NCBI RefSeq assembly: GCF_940670685.1
Contig: NZ_OW711693.1
Location: forward strand, 310,001-374,000
DNA length: 64,000 nucleotides
Origin: Anaeropeptidivorans aminofermentans
GTDB taxonomy: Bacteria > Bacillota > Clostridia > Lachnospirales > UBA5962
Reading direction: 5' to 3'
This document shows positions 34,726-45,900 of the stretch, piece by piece (position 1 is the first letter of the stretch; each line of letters opens with the position of its first letter). The translations under genes and the position numbers were made by a program. The notes under the pieces were generated by a model. It did not search any database and was not told where the DNA came from. It saw only the letters and a program-made list of their open reading frames with translations.

Positions 34726-34838
34726 TACTGCCTAAGACAGCAGGCATGCTTTTCGCATGTAACCTTTGTGGCCTGCCGAGGAATATTGTTTATTTAAACG
34801 GATAATTCTCCCTGTCTTTGGCAGGGAGTTTTTTTGAA
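34726..34838 (+). promoter_or_regulatory. Ribosomal protein L10 leader
   Basis: CCTAAGACAGCAGGCATGC...GCATGTAACCTTTGTGGCCTGCCGAGG has the conserved kink-turn and stem layout of the Firmicutes L10 leader. It ends in a terminator hairpin, CTCCCTGTC...GGCAGGGAG plus seven T (34808-34835). L10/L7-L12 binding would favour termination. Confidence 0.85.
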
Positions 34839-34921
34839 GTAGCGGCTGTTGGTTTTTGTATTATATCGCTATATTACAAAGCTTAAACTGTCCGCAAGAT
34901 TTTTAAAGGAGGTGTGTCTGC

Positions 34922-35434
34922 ATGCCAAAGATTGAAAAAAAGCAGGTCGTTATTAACGAAATTAAAGAAAAGCTTGACAAAGCTGCTTCTATAGTTTTAG
35001 TAGACGGAAGAGGTCTTAGCGTTGAGCAGGATACGGTTTTACGTAAAAAGCTCAGAGAGGGCGGAGTTGATTATAAAGTTTATAAAAACTCCATGATTAA
35101 CTTTGCTATTGAAAATACAGAGTTCTCTGGAATCGCTCCTTATCTTAAAGGGCCAACTACAGTTGCTTTTTCTTATGGTGACGCTACCGCAGCGGCAAGA
35201 ATTATCTCTAAAGAGCTTAAGGGTATGCCTAAGCTTGAGTTTAAAGCCGGTGTTGTAGAAGGCGTTGTTTATGATGCAGCAGGTGTTGACGCAATAGCGA
35301 AGATACCTTCAAGAGAAGAGCTTTTATCAAAATTGCTTGGTTCCTTCCAGGCGCCTATGGCTTCTTTTGCAAGAGTAGTAAACGCGATTGCAGAAAAAGG
35401 CACAGAGGGAGCAGAGGCTCCGGTAGAAGCATAA
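34922..35434 (+). CDS. rplJ: 50S ribosomal protein L10
   Basis: The 170-residue protein has the L10 features DKAASIVLVDGRGLSVEQDTVLRKKLREGGVDYKVYKNSM and AIENTEFSGIAPYLKGPTTVAFSYGD, with a C-terminal helix for L7/L12 dimers (MASFARVVNAIAEK). AAAGGAGG precedes the ATG. It forms the stalk base with L11 and is controlled by the upstream leader. Confidence 0.97.
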   Translation: MPKIEKKQVVINEIKEKLDKAASIVLVDGRGLSVEQDTVLRKKLREGGVDYKVYKNSMINFAIENTEFSGIAPYLKGPTTVAFSYGDATAAARIISKELKGMPKLEFKAGVVEGVVYDAAGVDAIAKIPSREELLSKLLGSFQAPMASFARVVNAIAEKGTEGAEAPVEA

Positions 35435-35535
35435 GGAATATGCTTGATTCTTATGTAACGTGATTTCGGTGAAGCCGAATCCTTGGTTTATCAAGGAAAA
35501 GTCCGAAGGGCTTTTTGCGTTATAAGTATCGGTTT

Positions 35536-35608
35536 GCAGTGTTTTTCTGTAAATTTGTACGAATAGTACCATAAGCTCGATGGAATTTTTATTCCGTCGA
35601 AGGCTCAT
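35536..35608. repeat. R5 repeat copy 2 in the rplJ-rplL spacer
   Basis: It matches 33050-33120 over its full length. Upstream, CCGAATCCTTGG...AAAAGTCCGAAGGGCTTTTT could act as a weak terminator. It ends 30 bases before rplL and has no coding potential. Confidence 0.6.
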
Positions 35609-35637
35609 TATTTAATTATATTTGGAGGTGCGTATAA

Positions 35638-36018
35638 ATGGCAAAGTTAACAATTGATGAAATCATCGAGGCTATAAAGGAATTAACAGTTTTAGAGCTT
35701 AACGATTTAGTTAAGAAGGCAGAGGAAGAATTCGGCGTATCCGCAGCAGCAGGCGTTGTAGTAGCAGCAGGCGCAGTAGGCGGCGCAGCTGAAGCAGCTG
35801 AGGAAAAAACTGAGTTCGACGTAGAACTTACAGAAGTAGGCGCAGAAAAGATTAAGGTTATCAAGGTTGTTAGAGAAATCACCGGCCTTGGCTTAAAAGA
35901 AGCAAAAGACCTTGTTGAAGGCGCTCCTAAAATGGTTAAGGAAGGCGTTTCCAAAGAGGAAGCTGAATCCCTTAAAACTAAGATTGAAGAAGTTGGAGCT
36001 AAAGTTACAGTTAAGTAA
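35638..36018 (+). CDS. rplL: 50S ribosomal protein L7/L12
   Basis: The 126-residue protein has the N-terminal dimerisation domain ([31 protein letters not shown]), an Ala/Gly/Val-rich hinge and the C-terminal factor-binding domain ([27 protein letters not shown]). It is the multicopy stalk protein that recruits translation GTPases. GGAGGTG lies before the ATG. Confidence 0.97.
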   Translation: MAKLTIDEIIEAIKELTVLELNDLVKKAEEEFGVSAAAGVVVAAGAVGGAAEAAEEKTEFDVELTEVGAEKIKVIKVVREITGLGLKEAKDLVEGAPKMVKEGVSKEEAESLKTKIEEVGAKVTVK

Positions 36019-36032
36019 TTGCGGCGAAAGTC

Positions 36033-36065
36033 AAAGGGCACTGTGTTACAGTGCCCTTTTTATTG
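36033..36065 (+). terminator. Terminator after rplL
   Basis: AAAGGGCACTG...CAGTGCCCTTTTT is a strong 11-base-pair hairpin with a T-run. It separates rplJL from rpoBC, which in many relatives are read through. Confidence 0.88.
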
Positions 36066-36136
36066 TGTTAAAATAGTATTACAGATATTGGAATTTATTG
36101 CAAACCATGTTATCTTTATAGTATGTGGACAGTATA

Positions 36137-36271
36137 TATAGTAAGTTTCTCATAAAGAAGGAACAAAAGCCTGTTCACCGGAGATTTAAAAACACGGTTT
36201 TCGGAAATGCTACGTTTTTAAGTCTATGTGAATATACTGTTCTGGTCCCGTTTAATTTTAAATTTACTATA
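36137..36271. repeat. R1 repeat (135 bp)
   Basis: The ends are TATAGTAAGTTTCTCATAAAG and TTTTAAATTTACTATA, with core ACGGTTTTCGGAAATGCTACG. It lies between rplL and the stalk-domain gene. A second R1 copy at 37345-37426 lies just after that gene. Confidence 0.7.
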
Positions 36272-36336
36272 GTATTTGCAGACCTTAAGCCGAAGGATAT
36301 TTGATAAAAATATAATTAAAGCTGGGAGGAATTTAT

Positions 36337-37230
36337 TTGAAAAAGATTATTTTTGCTGTAATTCTTGTGCTTGTCATTTTTAACCCAAATAAAAGCAAGG
36401 CTTTTGGCGCCGAGGAGAGAAACGGCCCTGTATGGCGGATTTCCGGGGACGATATTATGTATGAAAAGGACGGCATAATTGATGAAACTACCGAAGTTTT
36501 AAGACATGAAAATTATATTATCTTGTTCTTAAACGGAAGCCCTCTGAAAGGAGCTGAAGGCATTATCTTGGAAAACCGTGCTCTCGTTCCTCTAAGGGCA
36601 GTGGGAGAAGGCCTTGGAGCCGTTATTGGCTGGGATAATGAAAGCAGAAAAACCACCATAGAAAAGGATGGAAAGGTATTTTCTTTTTCTGAGGCAACAG
36701 AAGGAAAGGAACTTTCAGACAATTCCTATAGAATCATTGACGGATATGCCTATACGCTCGCAGATTCCCTTTGCTTTCAGCTTAACGCCTTTTATTCCTA
36801 TGCGGACCCTGAAAAAGGTCAGGATAAAAATTCTGTTACGGACCGGGCGCCGGTTATCTATATTGATGAAATTACAGAAGAAAAGCCTCTCCCAAAAGAA
36901 GAAGCTCTCATTTGGGCAAAAAAAATCTGTCTTGAAGGCCTTGGAAGGTTTAAAAAAAGCCCTGTCCTTTTCAACAGAAATGATATGACCTATGAAGAAA
37001 TTGTGGAAGAACATCAAGACGAATTTCGCTTTATCGAAGAGTGTATTCAGGCCATGGAATTTGAAGGGGAATTTTCAAGATATTATAAATTTGACATGAA
37101 GGTTTATAAAATTATTTTTGATAAATATACGGGAGACATGTATTACGTCATCAGAAACGACGCTGAAACCGTGAAGAAACTTCAGATAGATGACCCTTAT
37201 TTATATATTCCTTTGTTTTTTGTTGGGTAG
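36337..37230 (+). CDS. Secreted protein with copper-amine-oxidase-type stalk domain
   Basis: The 297-residue protein has a signal peptide (MKKIIFAVILVLVIFNP) and one stalk repeat at about residues 65-105: LFLNGSPLKG, NRALVPLRAVGEGLGAVIGWDNESRKTTI. This is the 'copper amine oxidase N-terminal' module that is common in Clostridia and unrelated to enzyme activity. The C-terminal two thirds is acidic and not recognised (EALIWAKKICLEGLGRFKKS, YKFDMKVYKIIFDKYTGDMYYV). The start is TTG after GGGAGG. It is bracketed by R1 repeats in the rplL-rpoB gap. Confidence 0.82.
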   Translation: MKKIIFAVILVLVIFNPNKSKAFGAEERNGPVWRISGDDIMYEKDGIIDETTEVLRHENYIILFLNGSPLKGAEGIILENRALVPLRAVGEGLGAVIGWDNESRKTTIEKDGKVFSFSEATEGKELSDNSYRIIDGYAYTLADSLCFQLNAFYSYADPEKGQDKNSVTDRAPVIYIDEITEEKPLPKEEALIWAKKICLEGLGRFKKSPVLFNRNDMTYEEIVEEHQDEFRFIEECIQAMEFEGEFSRYYKFDMKVYKIIFDKYTGDMYYVIRNDAETVKKLQIDDPYLYIPLFFVG

Positions 37231-37344
37231 TTTAAAGAGAAACTGCTATACCGGATTTAAAAAGAATCGTACTTTATCAGTTTGCTTTTGCTTTTTTAAG
37301 CCCTTTAATATCAAAGATTTATTCTAGGATAAAAGAAAAGGGGC

Positions 37345-37426
37345 TATAGTAAATTTAAAGTGAAACAGCAGCAAAGCCGTATATTCACACAGGCTTTTGC
37401 TACTTCTTTATATAAAATTTACTATA
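37345..37426. repeat. Short R1 repeat (82 bp)
   Basis: TATAGTAAATTTAAAGTGAAACAGCAGCAAAG and CTTTTGCTACTTCTTTATATAAAATTTACTATA are the two R1 arms with the core deleted, leaving one long hairpin. A similar 79-bp form is at 61943-62021. Confidence 0.75.
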
Positions 37427-37457
37427 TATTTTCTCATTTTGGTTTTTTATAATAAAA

Positions 37458-37488
37458 GAAAACCCATGGCTTTAAGCCATGGGTTGAA
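37458..37488 (-). terminator. Terminator of the YcxB-like gene
   Basis: AACCCATGGC-TTTAA-GCCATGGGTT is a perfect 10-base-pair stem; on the minus strand it is followed by TTCTTTTATT. Confidence 0.8.
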
Positions 37489-37490
37489 AT

Positions 37491-38045
37491 TTAAACCTGT
37501 ACGAAATTCTCGTTAAGCCTGCCCCTAAGAATTGCTCTTAAAGAAGTGGTTTGCTTTTCCGAAAGAGAATTTTTGCTTATTACATAATGCTGGGCGGGTA
37601 CTTCGGTTCCTTTGTTGGTGTAAATATAAAAACCGATACCTGTTTCGTAAGCCCTGCCTATATTATCGTATTGAACACCGCTTTGGGATTCAGAACCTGC
37701 TATATTAAAGGATACATTAAAGAAATCATGAAAGAAGGTGTAAGAATAGGCTAAATCGCTTTTAGCGGAAATCTTCTTAAACTGGGATTTAGGCCTTTGT
37801 CGGTACATTGAAAAAGCAAAAACAATTGCAACCACAATAAAAAATAAAAGGGAATTTCGCAGTATTGCCTGAGGGGTCGCCCTAAAGAGAAAGTTTATAA
37901 CTAAATTCACCGTAAGCAAAAACAAAAACATTACAAAAAGATTTTTTATAATGGATTTTTTATTATTGTTGAAATTAAGCTTGTAAAAGTCGCTGAAGGT
38001 TTCCAAATCGATTTTTGAGTTTATGGAAAGAAGTGGAGCAGCCAT
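37491..38045 (-). CDS. YcxB-like membrane protein
   Basis: The 184-residue protein has two adjacent hydrophobic helices (residues 35-53 and 64-80: NLFVMFLFLLTVNLVINFLF, LRNSLLFFIVVAIVFAFSM) and a C-terminal domain with the YcxB-like pattern (YDNIGRAYETGIGFYIYTNKG...HYVISKNSLSEKQTTSLRAIL). Family function is unknown. AGAGAGGTGAACC precedes the ATG. It is transcribed against rpoB and lies in the gap between rplL and rpoB. Confidence 0.75.
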   Translation of the reverse strand: MAAPLLSINSKIDLETFSDFYKLNFNNNKKSIIKNLFVMFLFLLTVNLVINFLFRATPQAILRNSLLFFIVVAIVFAFSMYRQRPKSQFKKISAKSDLAYSYTFFHDFFNVSFNIAGSESQSGVQYDNIGRAYETGIGFYIYTNKGTEVPAQHYVISKNSLSEKQTTSLRAILRGRLNENFVQV

Positions 38046-38105
38046 GGTTCACCTCTCTAACAGAATTTTGAGAATAAGGTTTTTTAAAAAGCAATAAAAA
38101 AACCC

Positions 38106-38134
38106 TTGACACGCAAGGAAAATAGTGATAACAT
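38106..38134 (+). promoter_or_regulatory. Probable rpoBC promoter
   Basis: TTGACA (38106-38111), a 17-base spacer and TAACAT (38129-38134) point towards rpoB. A transcript from here would carry a leader of about 780 bases. A possible second -10 (TATAAT at 38561-38566) lacks a clear -35. Confidence 0.6.
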
Positions 38135-38922
38135 AATTTAATGTATCGTTATGTACATAATCAAGATATTTGCAAAATTAGTATATCATAAAACTTTAGT
38201 GAATTCAACATATTTTTTAAAAAAAGCTTATATAAAATGTTTTATATGACTATACTTTATTTAAAGTTTCGTTCCTAAGGTAAATAATTGATAATTTTAA
38301 GACGCCTTGATAAATAAAAATTGAAGGATGCCCTTACCTATGAGAAAAACCTTTTCTGATAGTAATTATATTTTTTCACGCTTTGTTATAGAACCGATAT
38401 ATTGAGAAAAATCAATGTCTCGGTAATTTTTTGCGTTCAAAATAATCTAGGTTTTATAATTTTCGCCTGATTAAAGGCTTTTGACATTTTTAAATTTAAC
38501 TGTTGAGCTATAGGAAATTATAAATATATTTTATACTGAAACAAAAAAGCGAAATTTTATTATAATTTGAACATCTTTCAAAAAAAGGTGGTTACAGCTA
38601 AACAAATCATTCAAGAGAACAAAAATCGTGTTTTTTGATTGGCTTAAACATAAGGTTTTGAATATTTAAGTTATTTATGAAAAGTAGATTTTTGTTACTG
38701 CTTTAAGATGGTTTTGCTATAAACTGTTTTCGAGGTCTTTGGAGAAAGACAGCAGGTTTATCTTTCGCCAAAAGCTTCGAAGGCACTGTATTATGTCTGT
38801 AAGCCCATGTAAAATTTGGAGATATAGCTAAATTTTACATTCAGCATTGCTTACTAACTTTTTAGAATTGAAATATATACTTTTTGTTAAACCTGTATAA
38901 TTAAACTAAGGGGTGATTTTTC
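38135..38922 (+). other. Long leader or spacer before rpoB
   Basis: There is no ORF with a ribosome binding site in 788 bases. At 38640-38730 there is a decayed R1-variant segment (GGCTTAAACATAAGGTTTTG...AAAAGTAGATTTTTGTTACTG) like that at 57295-57385. No known ribosomal or polymerase leader RNA is recognised. Confidence 0.4.
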
Positions 38923-41900
38923 ATGGAGAAAAACAGAGTACGTTCTCTTAAGCAAGGCAGGACTGAGCGTATGTCTTATTCCAGAATCGACGAAGTCCTT
39001 GAAATGCCTAACTTAATTGAGGTACAAAAGGATTCCTACAAGTGGTTTTTGGAGGAAGGCCTTAGGGAGGTATTTGAGGATATTTCTCCTATTACGGATT
39101 ACAACGGCAATCTTGTGCTTGAATTTATTGATTTCAGACTGGACGACCAGCCTAAATATTCCATTGAAGAGTGTAAGGAGCGGGACGCTACCTACGCAGC
39201 CCCTATGCGGGTAAAAACCCGTTTAAGAAATAAAGAGGTTGACGAAATCAAAGAGCAGGAGCTCTTTATGGGCGATTTCCCTCTGATGACGGATACAGGG
39301 ACCTTTATTATTAACGGTGCTGAACGTGTTATCGTTAGCCAGCTTGTTCGTTCTCCCGGAATTTATTATTCTCTTGAGCATGACAAGGTAGGCAAAAAGC
39401 TTCTTTTTTCAACGGTTATTCCAAACAGGGGTGCATGGCTTGAATATGAAACCGACTCAAACGATGTTTTCAGCGTAAGAGTTGACCGAACAAGAAAGGT
39501 TCCCATAACCGTATTAATCAGATGCTTAGGCATCAGCAGCGACAGCGAGATTATAGACCTTTTCGGTGAGGACCCTAAAATTTTATCAACTTTGGAAAAG
39601 GACGTTTCAAAAAATTACGAAGAAGCCCTTATTGAGCTTTATAAAAGAATCCGTCCCGGCGAGCCGCCTACAGTTGAAAGCAGCGAAAGCCTTGTAAGAA
39701 GCATGTTCTTTGATCCGAAGCGCTATGACCTTGCGAAGGTGGGCCGTTATAAATTCAATAAAAAGCTTGCATTTAAAAACAGAGTGCGGGGCCACGCCCT
39801 TGCCCGTCCGGTTGTTGACCCTATGACGGGAGAAGTTCTTGCGGAAGCAGGAGAGATTTTAACCTCTGACAAAGCAAGAGAAATACAGAATTCCGGTGTT
39901 CCCGCTATATTTATAGCTCAGGACGATAAGGAAGTTAAGGTTCTTTCGAATCTTGCGGTAGATATTAATAATTTCATCGCCCATTTAGGCCTTAAAGCTT
40001 CGGATTTCAAAATAACAGAGGACGTTTATTTCCCTGTTTTAAAAGAGCTTATTGCTGCAAATGAGGACGTTAACGACCTTAAAGAAGCAATTTCTATGAA
40101 TATCCACAGGCTTATTCCTAAAAACATTACCGTAGAAGACATTGTGGCTTCTATTAACTATACCATTAATATTGATTACGGCATCGGAAACATAGATGAT
40201 ATCGACCATTTAGGAAACCGCCGTATCCGTTCCGTAGGCGAGCTTTTACAGAACCAGTTCAGAATCGGTCTTGCCAGAATGGAAAGAGTCGTAAGAGAGC
40301 GTATGACCATTCAGGACTTAGATATAGTTACCCCTCAGGCCCTTATAAATATACGCCCTGTGACGTCTGTTATTAAGGAATTTTTTGGAAGCAGCCAGCT
40401 TTCCCAGTTTATGGACCAGACCAACCCCCTTGGTGAGCTTGGCCATAAGAGGCGTCTTTCTGCCTTAGGCCCCGGCGGTCTTTCAAGAGACCGTGCAGGT
40501 TTCGAGGTTCGTGACGTTCACAGCTCTCATTACGGCCGTATGTGTCCTATTGAGACCCCTGAAGGTCCTAATATCGGTCTGATTAACTATCTTGCAACGT
40601 ACGCGAGAATTAACGAATACGGCTTCATAGAAGCCCCTTATAGAATCGTAGACCAGTCCGGTGAGGTTCCAAGGGTTACAGATGAATGCCGCTATATTAC
40701 GGCAGACGAAGAAGAAGAATACACCATAGCCCAGGTTAATGCCCAGCTGAACGAAAAAGGCGAATTCGTAAGCAAAAGAGTAGCCAGCCGTTTCGGTGAG
40801 GAAATTATCGAGGTTGACTGTAAAAATGTAGACCTTATGGACGTTTCCGCAAAGCAGATGGTTTCCGTGGCTACGGCTTTGATTCCCTTCATTGAAAACG
40901 ACGAGGTTACGAGAGCCCTCATGGGTTCTAACATGCAGCGTCAGGCGGTTCCTCTTTTAAAGACGGAAGCCCCTATTGTAGGAACAGGTATGGAATATAA
41001 AACAGCCTATGACTCCGGCGTATGTGCAATTGCCAGAAACGCAGGTATTGTAGAGCAGGTTGTGGCAAAGGAAATCGTCATCAGAACCGATTCGGGAGCA
41101 AAAGATGTTTATAGGCTTACGAAATTCGTCCGTTCCAACCAGAGTACCTGTATCGATCAGAAGCCTGTTGTATACAAAGGCCAAAGAGTTGAAAAGGGCG
41201 ACGTTTTGGCAGACGGACCGTCAACCTCAAACGGAGAGCTTGCCCTTGGAAGAAATCCGCTCATCGGGTTTATGGCTTGGGAAGGCTATAACTATGAGGA
41301 CGCTATTTTATTAAGTGAAAAGCTTGTTGAGGAGGACGTTTACACCTCCATTCATATAGAGGAATACGAGGCGGAGGCCAGAGACACAAAATTAGGCCCC
41401 GAGGAAATTACAAGAGATATTCCAAACGTAGGCGATGACGCTTTGAAGGACCTTGACGCAAAGGGAATTATTCGTATCGGTGCAGAGGTAGGCCCTAACG
41501 ATATTCTTGTAGGAAAGGTTACACCAAAGGGAGAAACAGAGCTTACGGCAGAAGAAAGGCTTCTTCGCGCAATTTTTGGTGAAAAGGCAAGAGAAGTAAG
41601 AGATACTTCTTTAAGGGTTCCCCACGGTGAAAACGGAACCATCGTAGATGTAAAAATATTCTTAAGGGAAAACGGCGACGAGCTTTCTCCCGGCGTAAAC
41701 CAGCTTGTGCGGGTTTATATAGCCCAGAAGAGAAAGATTTCCGTAGGAGATAAAATGGCGGGCCGTCATGGTAATAAGGGCGTTATTTCAAGGGTGCTTC
41801 CCGTTGAAGATATGCCGTTTCTTCCTAACGGAAGGCCTTTGGACGTTGTACTGAACCCTCTTGGCGTTCCTTCCCGTATGAATATCGGTCAGGTGCTTGA

Positions 41901-42957
41901 AGTCCATCTGGGTCTTGCTGCAAAGGCTTTAGGCTGGAACATTGCAACCCCCGTATTCGACGGAGCAAACGAAATTGATATTATGGATACCCTTGACCTT
42001 GCAAACGACTATGTAAATCTTACATGGGAGGAGTTTGCGGAGAAATGGGAGGATATTCTTGAAAAAGATATATTCCAGAGCCTTTATGAAAACAAAGACC
42101 ACAGAGACGAGTGGCGAGGCGTTCCCTTAAGCCGTGACGGAAAGATACACCTTCGGGACGGCAGAACGGGAGAATATTTTGATAATCCTGTAACCGTAGG
42201 TTATATGCATTATCTGAAGCTTCACCACCTTGTAGATGATAAAATTCATGCCCGTTCCACAGGACCTTACTCCCTCGTTACTCAGCAGCCATTGGGCGGT
42301 AAAGCCCAATTCGGCGGACAGCGTTTCGGAGAGATGGAAGTTTGGGCCCTTGAGGCGTACGGCGCAGCTTATACCCTTCAGGAAATCCTTACTGTTAAGT
42401 CCGACGATATCGTGGGAAGGGTAAAAACCTACGAAGCAATTGTAAAAGGCGAAAACGTTCCCGAGCCGGGGGTTCCCGAATCCTTTAAGGTATTACTGAA
42501 AGAGCTTCAGGCTCTTGGCCTTGACGTTCGGGTGCTTCTTGAGGACTCCTCTGAAATAGAAATCAGAGAATCCATTGATGATTATGACGAAATAAACGTG
42601 AATATCGAAGGCAATGAAGACGAAGAAAACAGCAGCCCCTTCATTAAAAAAGGAATCGATGACCTTATAAGAGAGCTTGACGACGAAGACGAAGAGCTTG
42701 CAGACGATGATTACACCGAAGAAGAGGACTTTGATGAGGATGAGGACCTTACGCCTGCGCCTAAGAAGGAAAGCAAAGTTTCTTCCGGCGGATATTCCGC
42801 AGGAAGTGATTTTGAGATTGATGGCTTCTTCCTTGATGAAGAAGATGACCTTCCGGCTGATATTGACGATTCTGACATTCCGGATGACGACGACAAAGAC
42901 GATTTATACAGAAGCATAATCTCCGATGATGATGATTTAGATGATTTCGAGGATTAA
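38923..42957 (+). CDS. rpoB: RNA polymerase beta subunit
   Basis: The 1344-residue beta subunit opens with [33 protein letters not shown] and shows the rifampicin-pocket region [47 protein letters not shown]; the active-site region [16 protein letters not shown] is intact. The rifampicin-contact residues appear wild type. The core ends near residue 1215 and is followed by about 130 residues dominated by Asp and Glu, well past the 1193-residue B. subtilis protein. GGGGTGA precedes the ATG. rpoC follows after 21 bases. Confidence 0.97.
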   Translation: MEKNRVRSLKQGRTERMSYSRIDEVLEMPNLIEVQKDSYKWFLEEGLREVFEDISPITDYNGNLVLEFIDFRLDDQPKYSIEECKERDATYAAPMRVKTRLRNKEVDEIKEQELFMGDFPLMTDTGTFIINGAERVIVSQLVRSPGIYYSLEHDKVGKKLLFSTVIPNRGAWLEYETDSNDVFSVRVDRTRKVPITVLIRCLGISSDSEIIDLFGEDPKILSTLEKDVSKNYEEALIELYKRIRPGEPPTVESSESLVRSMFFDPKRYDLAKVGRYKFNKKLAFKNRVRGHALARPVVDPMTGEVLAEAGEILTSDKAREIQNSGVPAIFIAQDDKEVKVLSNLAVDINNFIAHLGLKASDFKITEDVYFPVLKELIAANEDVNDLKEAISMNIHRLIPKNITVEDIVASINYTINIDYGIGNIDDIDHLGNRRIRSVGELLQNQFRIGLARMERVVRERMTIQDLDIVTPQALINIRPVTSVIKEFFGSSQLSQFMDQTNPLGELGHKRRLSALGPGGLSRDRAGFEVRDVHSSHYGRMCPIETPEGPNIGLINYLATYARINEYGFIEAPYRIVDQSGEVPRVTDECRYITADEEEEYTIAQVNAQLNEKGEFVSKRVASRFGEEIIEVDCKNVDLMDVSAKQMVSVATALIPFIENDEVTRALMGSNMQRQAVPLLKTEAPIVGTGMEYKTAYDSGVCAIARNAGIVEQVVAKEIVIRTDSGAKDVYRLTKFVRSNQSTCIDQKPVVYKGQRVEKGDVLADGPSTSNGELALGRNPLIGFMAWEGYNYEDAILLSEKLVEEDVYTSIHIEEYEAEARDTKLGPEEITRDIPNVGDDALKDLDAKGIIRIGAEVGPNDILVGKVTPKGETELTAEERLLRAIFGEKAREVRDTSLRVPHGENGTIVDVKIFLRENGDELSPGVNQLVRVYIAQKRKISVGDKMAGRHGNKGVISRVLPVEDMPFLPNGRPLDVVLNPLGVPSRMNIGQVLEVHLGLAAKALGWNIATPVFDGANEIDIMDTLDLANDYVNLTWEEFAEKWEDILEKDIFQSLYENKDHRDEWRGVPLSRDGKIHLRDGRTGEYFDNPVTVGYMHYLKLHHLVDDKIHARSTGPYSLVTQQPLGGKAQFGGQRFGEMEVWALEAYGAAYTLQEILTVKSDDIVGRVKTYEAIVKGENVPEPGVPESFKVLLKELQALGLDVRVLLEDSSEIEIRESIDDYDEINVNIEGNEDEENSSPFIKKGIDDLIRELDDEDEELADDDYTEEEDFDEDEDLTPAPKKESKVSSGGYSAGSDFEIDGFFLDEEDDLPADIDDSDIPDDDDKDDLYRSIISDDDDLDDFED

Positions 42958-42978
42958 TTTTGAAGGGAGATAAGGTAT

Positions 42979-45900
42979 ATGCCTAATGAAAACACAGAAC
43001 AATCCATTATATTTGATTCTATAAAAATTGGCCTGGCGTCTCCTGAAAAAATCAGGGAATGGTCAAGGGGCGAAGTGAAAAAGCCCGAGACCATAAACTA
43101 TAGAACATTAAAGCCCGAAAGGGACGGACTTTTCTGCGAGCGTATTTTCGGTCCTTCTAAGGACTGGGAATGCCACTGCGGAAAATATAAAAGAATACGC
43201 TATAAAGGCGTAGTCTGTGACCGCTGCGGCGTTGAGGTTACAAAATCAAAGGTAAGAAGGGAAAGAATGGGGCATATTGAGCTTGCCGCCCCCGTTTCCC
43301 ACATCTGGTATTTCAGGGGAATCCCAAGCCGTATGGGCCTTATTTTAGGCCTTTCCCCAAGAGTGCTTGAAAGAGTATTATATTTCGCCTCTTATATCGT
43401 TTTAGACCCGGGCAGAACAGGTCTTGACTATAAACAGCTTTTAAATGAAAGAGAATATAGAGAAGCCGTAGATAAATACGGCAATACCTTCCGTGTAGGC
43501 ATGGGAGCAGAAGCCATTAAGGAAATTCTCCAGAATATCGACCTTGAAAGAGAGTCGGTAGAGCTTAAGGAACAGCTTAAGGACGCTACGGGGCAAAAGC
43601 GCATCAGGCTTATCAAGAAGCTTGAAGTTATTGAAAGCTTCCGCATATCAAAAAATAAGCCCGAATGGATGATTATGGACGTTGTTCCTGTGATTCCGCC
43701 GGATCTTCGCCCTATGGTTCAGCTGGACGGCGGCCGCTTTGCCACCAGCGACTTAAACGACCTTTACAGAAGGGTTATCAATAGAAATAACCGCCTTAAA
43801 AGACTTTTGGACCTTGGCGCACCGAATATTATCGTTCGAAACGAAAAAAGAATGCTCCAGGAAGCCGTTGATGCCCTTATCGATAACGGCAGAAGAGGAA
43901 GACCTGTAACAGGCCCCGGAAACAGGCCTTTAAAATCCCTTTCAGACTTACTGAAAGGAAAGCAGGGCCGTTTCAGACAAAACCTTCTTGGAAAACGTGT
44001 TGACTATTCCGGCCGTTCCGTTATCGTTGTAGGCCCCAATCTGAAGCTTTACCAATGCGGTCTTCCTAAGGAAATGGCCATAGAGCTTTTCAAGCCCTTT
44101 GCCATGAAAAAGCTTGTTCAGGAGGGCTTTGCCCATAATATCAAAAGTGCAAAAAGAATGGTTGAAAGACTTCAGCCGGAGGTTTGGGACGTACTTGAAG
44201 ACGTTATTAAGGAACACCCTGTTATGCTGAACCGTGCCCCAACACTTCATCGGCTTGGTATTCAGGCCTTTGAACCGGTACTTGTAGAAGGTAAGGCCTT
44301 AAAGCTTCACCCGCTTGTGTGTACAGCGTATAACGCCGACTTCGACGGTGACCAGATGGCGGTTCACGTACCTTTATCGGCAGAGGCCCAGGCAGAATGC
44401 CGTTTCCTCCTTCTTGCGCCAAATAACCTTCTGAAACCTTCTGACGGAGCGCCGGTTACGGTTCCTTCGCAGGACATGGTTTTAGGTATTTACTATCTTA
44501 CCCTTGCAAAAGACGGTGAAGTAGGCGAAGGCAAAATATTTAAAGACGAGCAGGAAGCTATTCTTGCCTATGACAATAAATACATCAGCCTTCATTCAAA
44601 AATAAAAGTAAGGCGTACGCTTGAAATAGACGGAGAAATCCATTCAAGAATCGTTGACACAACTGTGGGAAGAATCATATTAAACGAGGCGATTCCCCAA
44701 GATATCGGCTATGTTGACAGAACTGTATTTGAGAATAAATTCCTTTATGAAATAGATTTTGTGGTAGACAAAAAGACCCTTGGAAAGATTATCAACAGAT
44801 GTATCAACAGATACGGCTCTACAGATACTGCTGAGGTTCTTGACAAAATAAAGACCCTTGGTTTCAGCTATTCCACAAGGGGCGCATTGACGGTTTCCGT
44901 ATCGGATATGGAAATCCCTTCCGCTAAGTACGATATTATCCGTGATACGGAAGGCAAAGTTGAAAATATTACCAAGATGTTCAGACGCGGTCTTATGACC
45001 GACGAAGAGCGTCATGCAAAGATTATCGCTTCATGGGAAAGCGCAACAGATCAGATTACAAAAGCGCTGATTGACGGCCTCGGAAGATACAATAATATTT
45101 ACATGATGGCAAACTCCGGCGCCAGAGGTTCGACAAACCAGATTAAACAGCTTGCAGGTATGCGCGGTCTTATGGCAAGCCCTTCAGGCGGCATTATAGA
45201 GCTTCCTATTAAGGCAAACTTCCGTGAAGGACTTTCTGTTCTTGAGTATTTCATTTCCGCTCACGGTGCAAGAAAAGGCCTTTCGGACACGGCTTTAAGA
45301 ACTGCTGACTCCGGTTATCTTACAAGAAGGCTTGTAGACGTTTCTCAAGACATTATCGTAAGAGAATGGGACTGCGCCGAAGAAGGGGAAGAAGTTCCCG
45401 GCATGTGGGTGTCTGCATTTAAAGACGGCGACGAAGTCATAGAGCCCCTTTCCGACCGTTTAAGGGGCAGGTGGTCTATTCTTGACATTATGCACCCTGA
45501 AACAGGCGAAATTATAGTAAAAGCCGACACCATGATTACCCCAGACCAGGCCGACCTTGTGGAAAGCCTTGGCATTAAGAGTGTTTATATAAGAACCATA
45601 CTGACCTGCCGTTCAAGAATCGGCCTCTGTGCCAAATGCTACGGCGCAAACATGGCCTCCGGCCGTATCGTAAGAATCGGTGAGTCTGTCGGCATTATAG
45701 CCGCCCAGTCCATCGGTGAGCCGGGTACACAGCTTACAATGCGTACCTTCCATACAGGCGGTATTTCTTCAAACGAAGACATTACTCAGGGTCTTCCCCG
45801 TGTTGAGGAGCTTTTTGAGGCAAGAAAGCCCAAGGGCCTTGCCATCATCTCCGATTTTGCAGGTACCGTTACTGTAAGCGACACGAAGAAGAAGCGTGAA

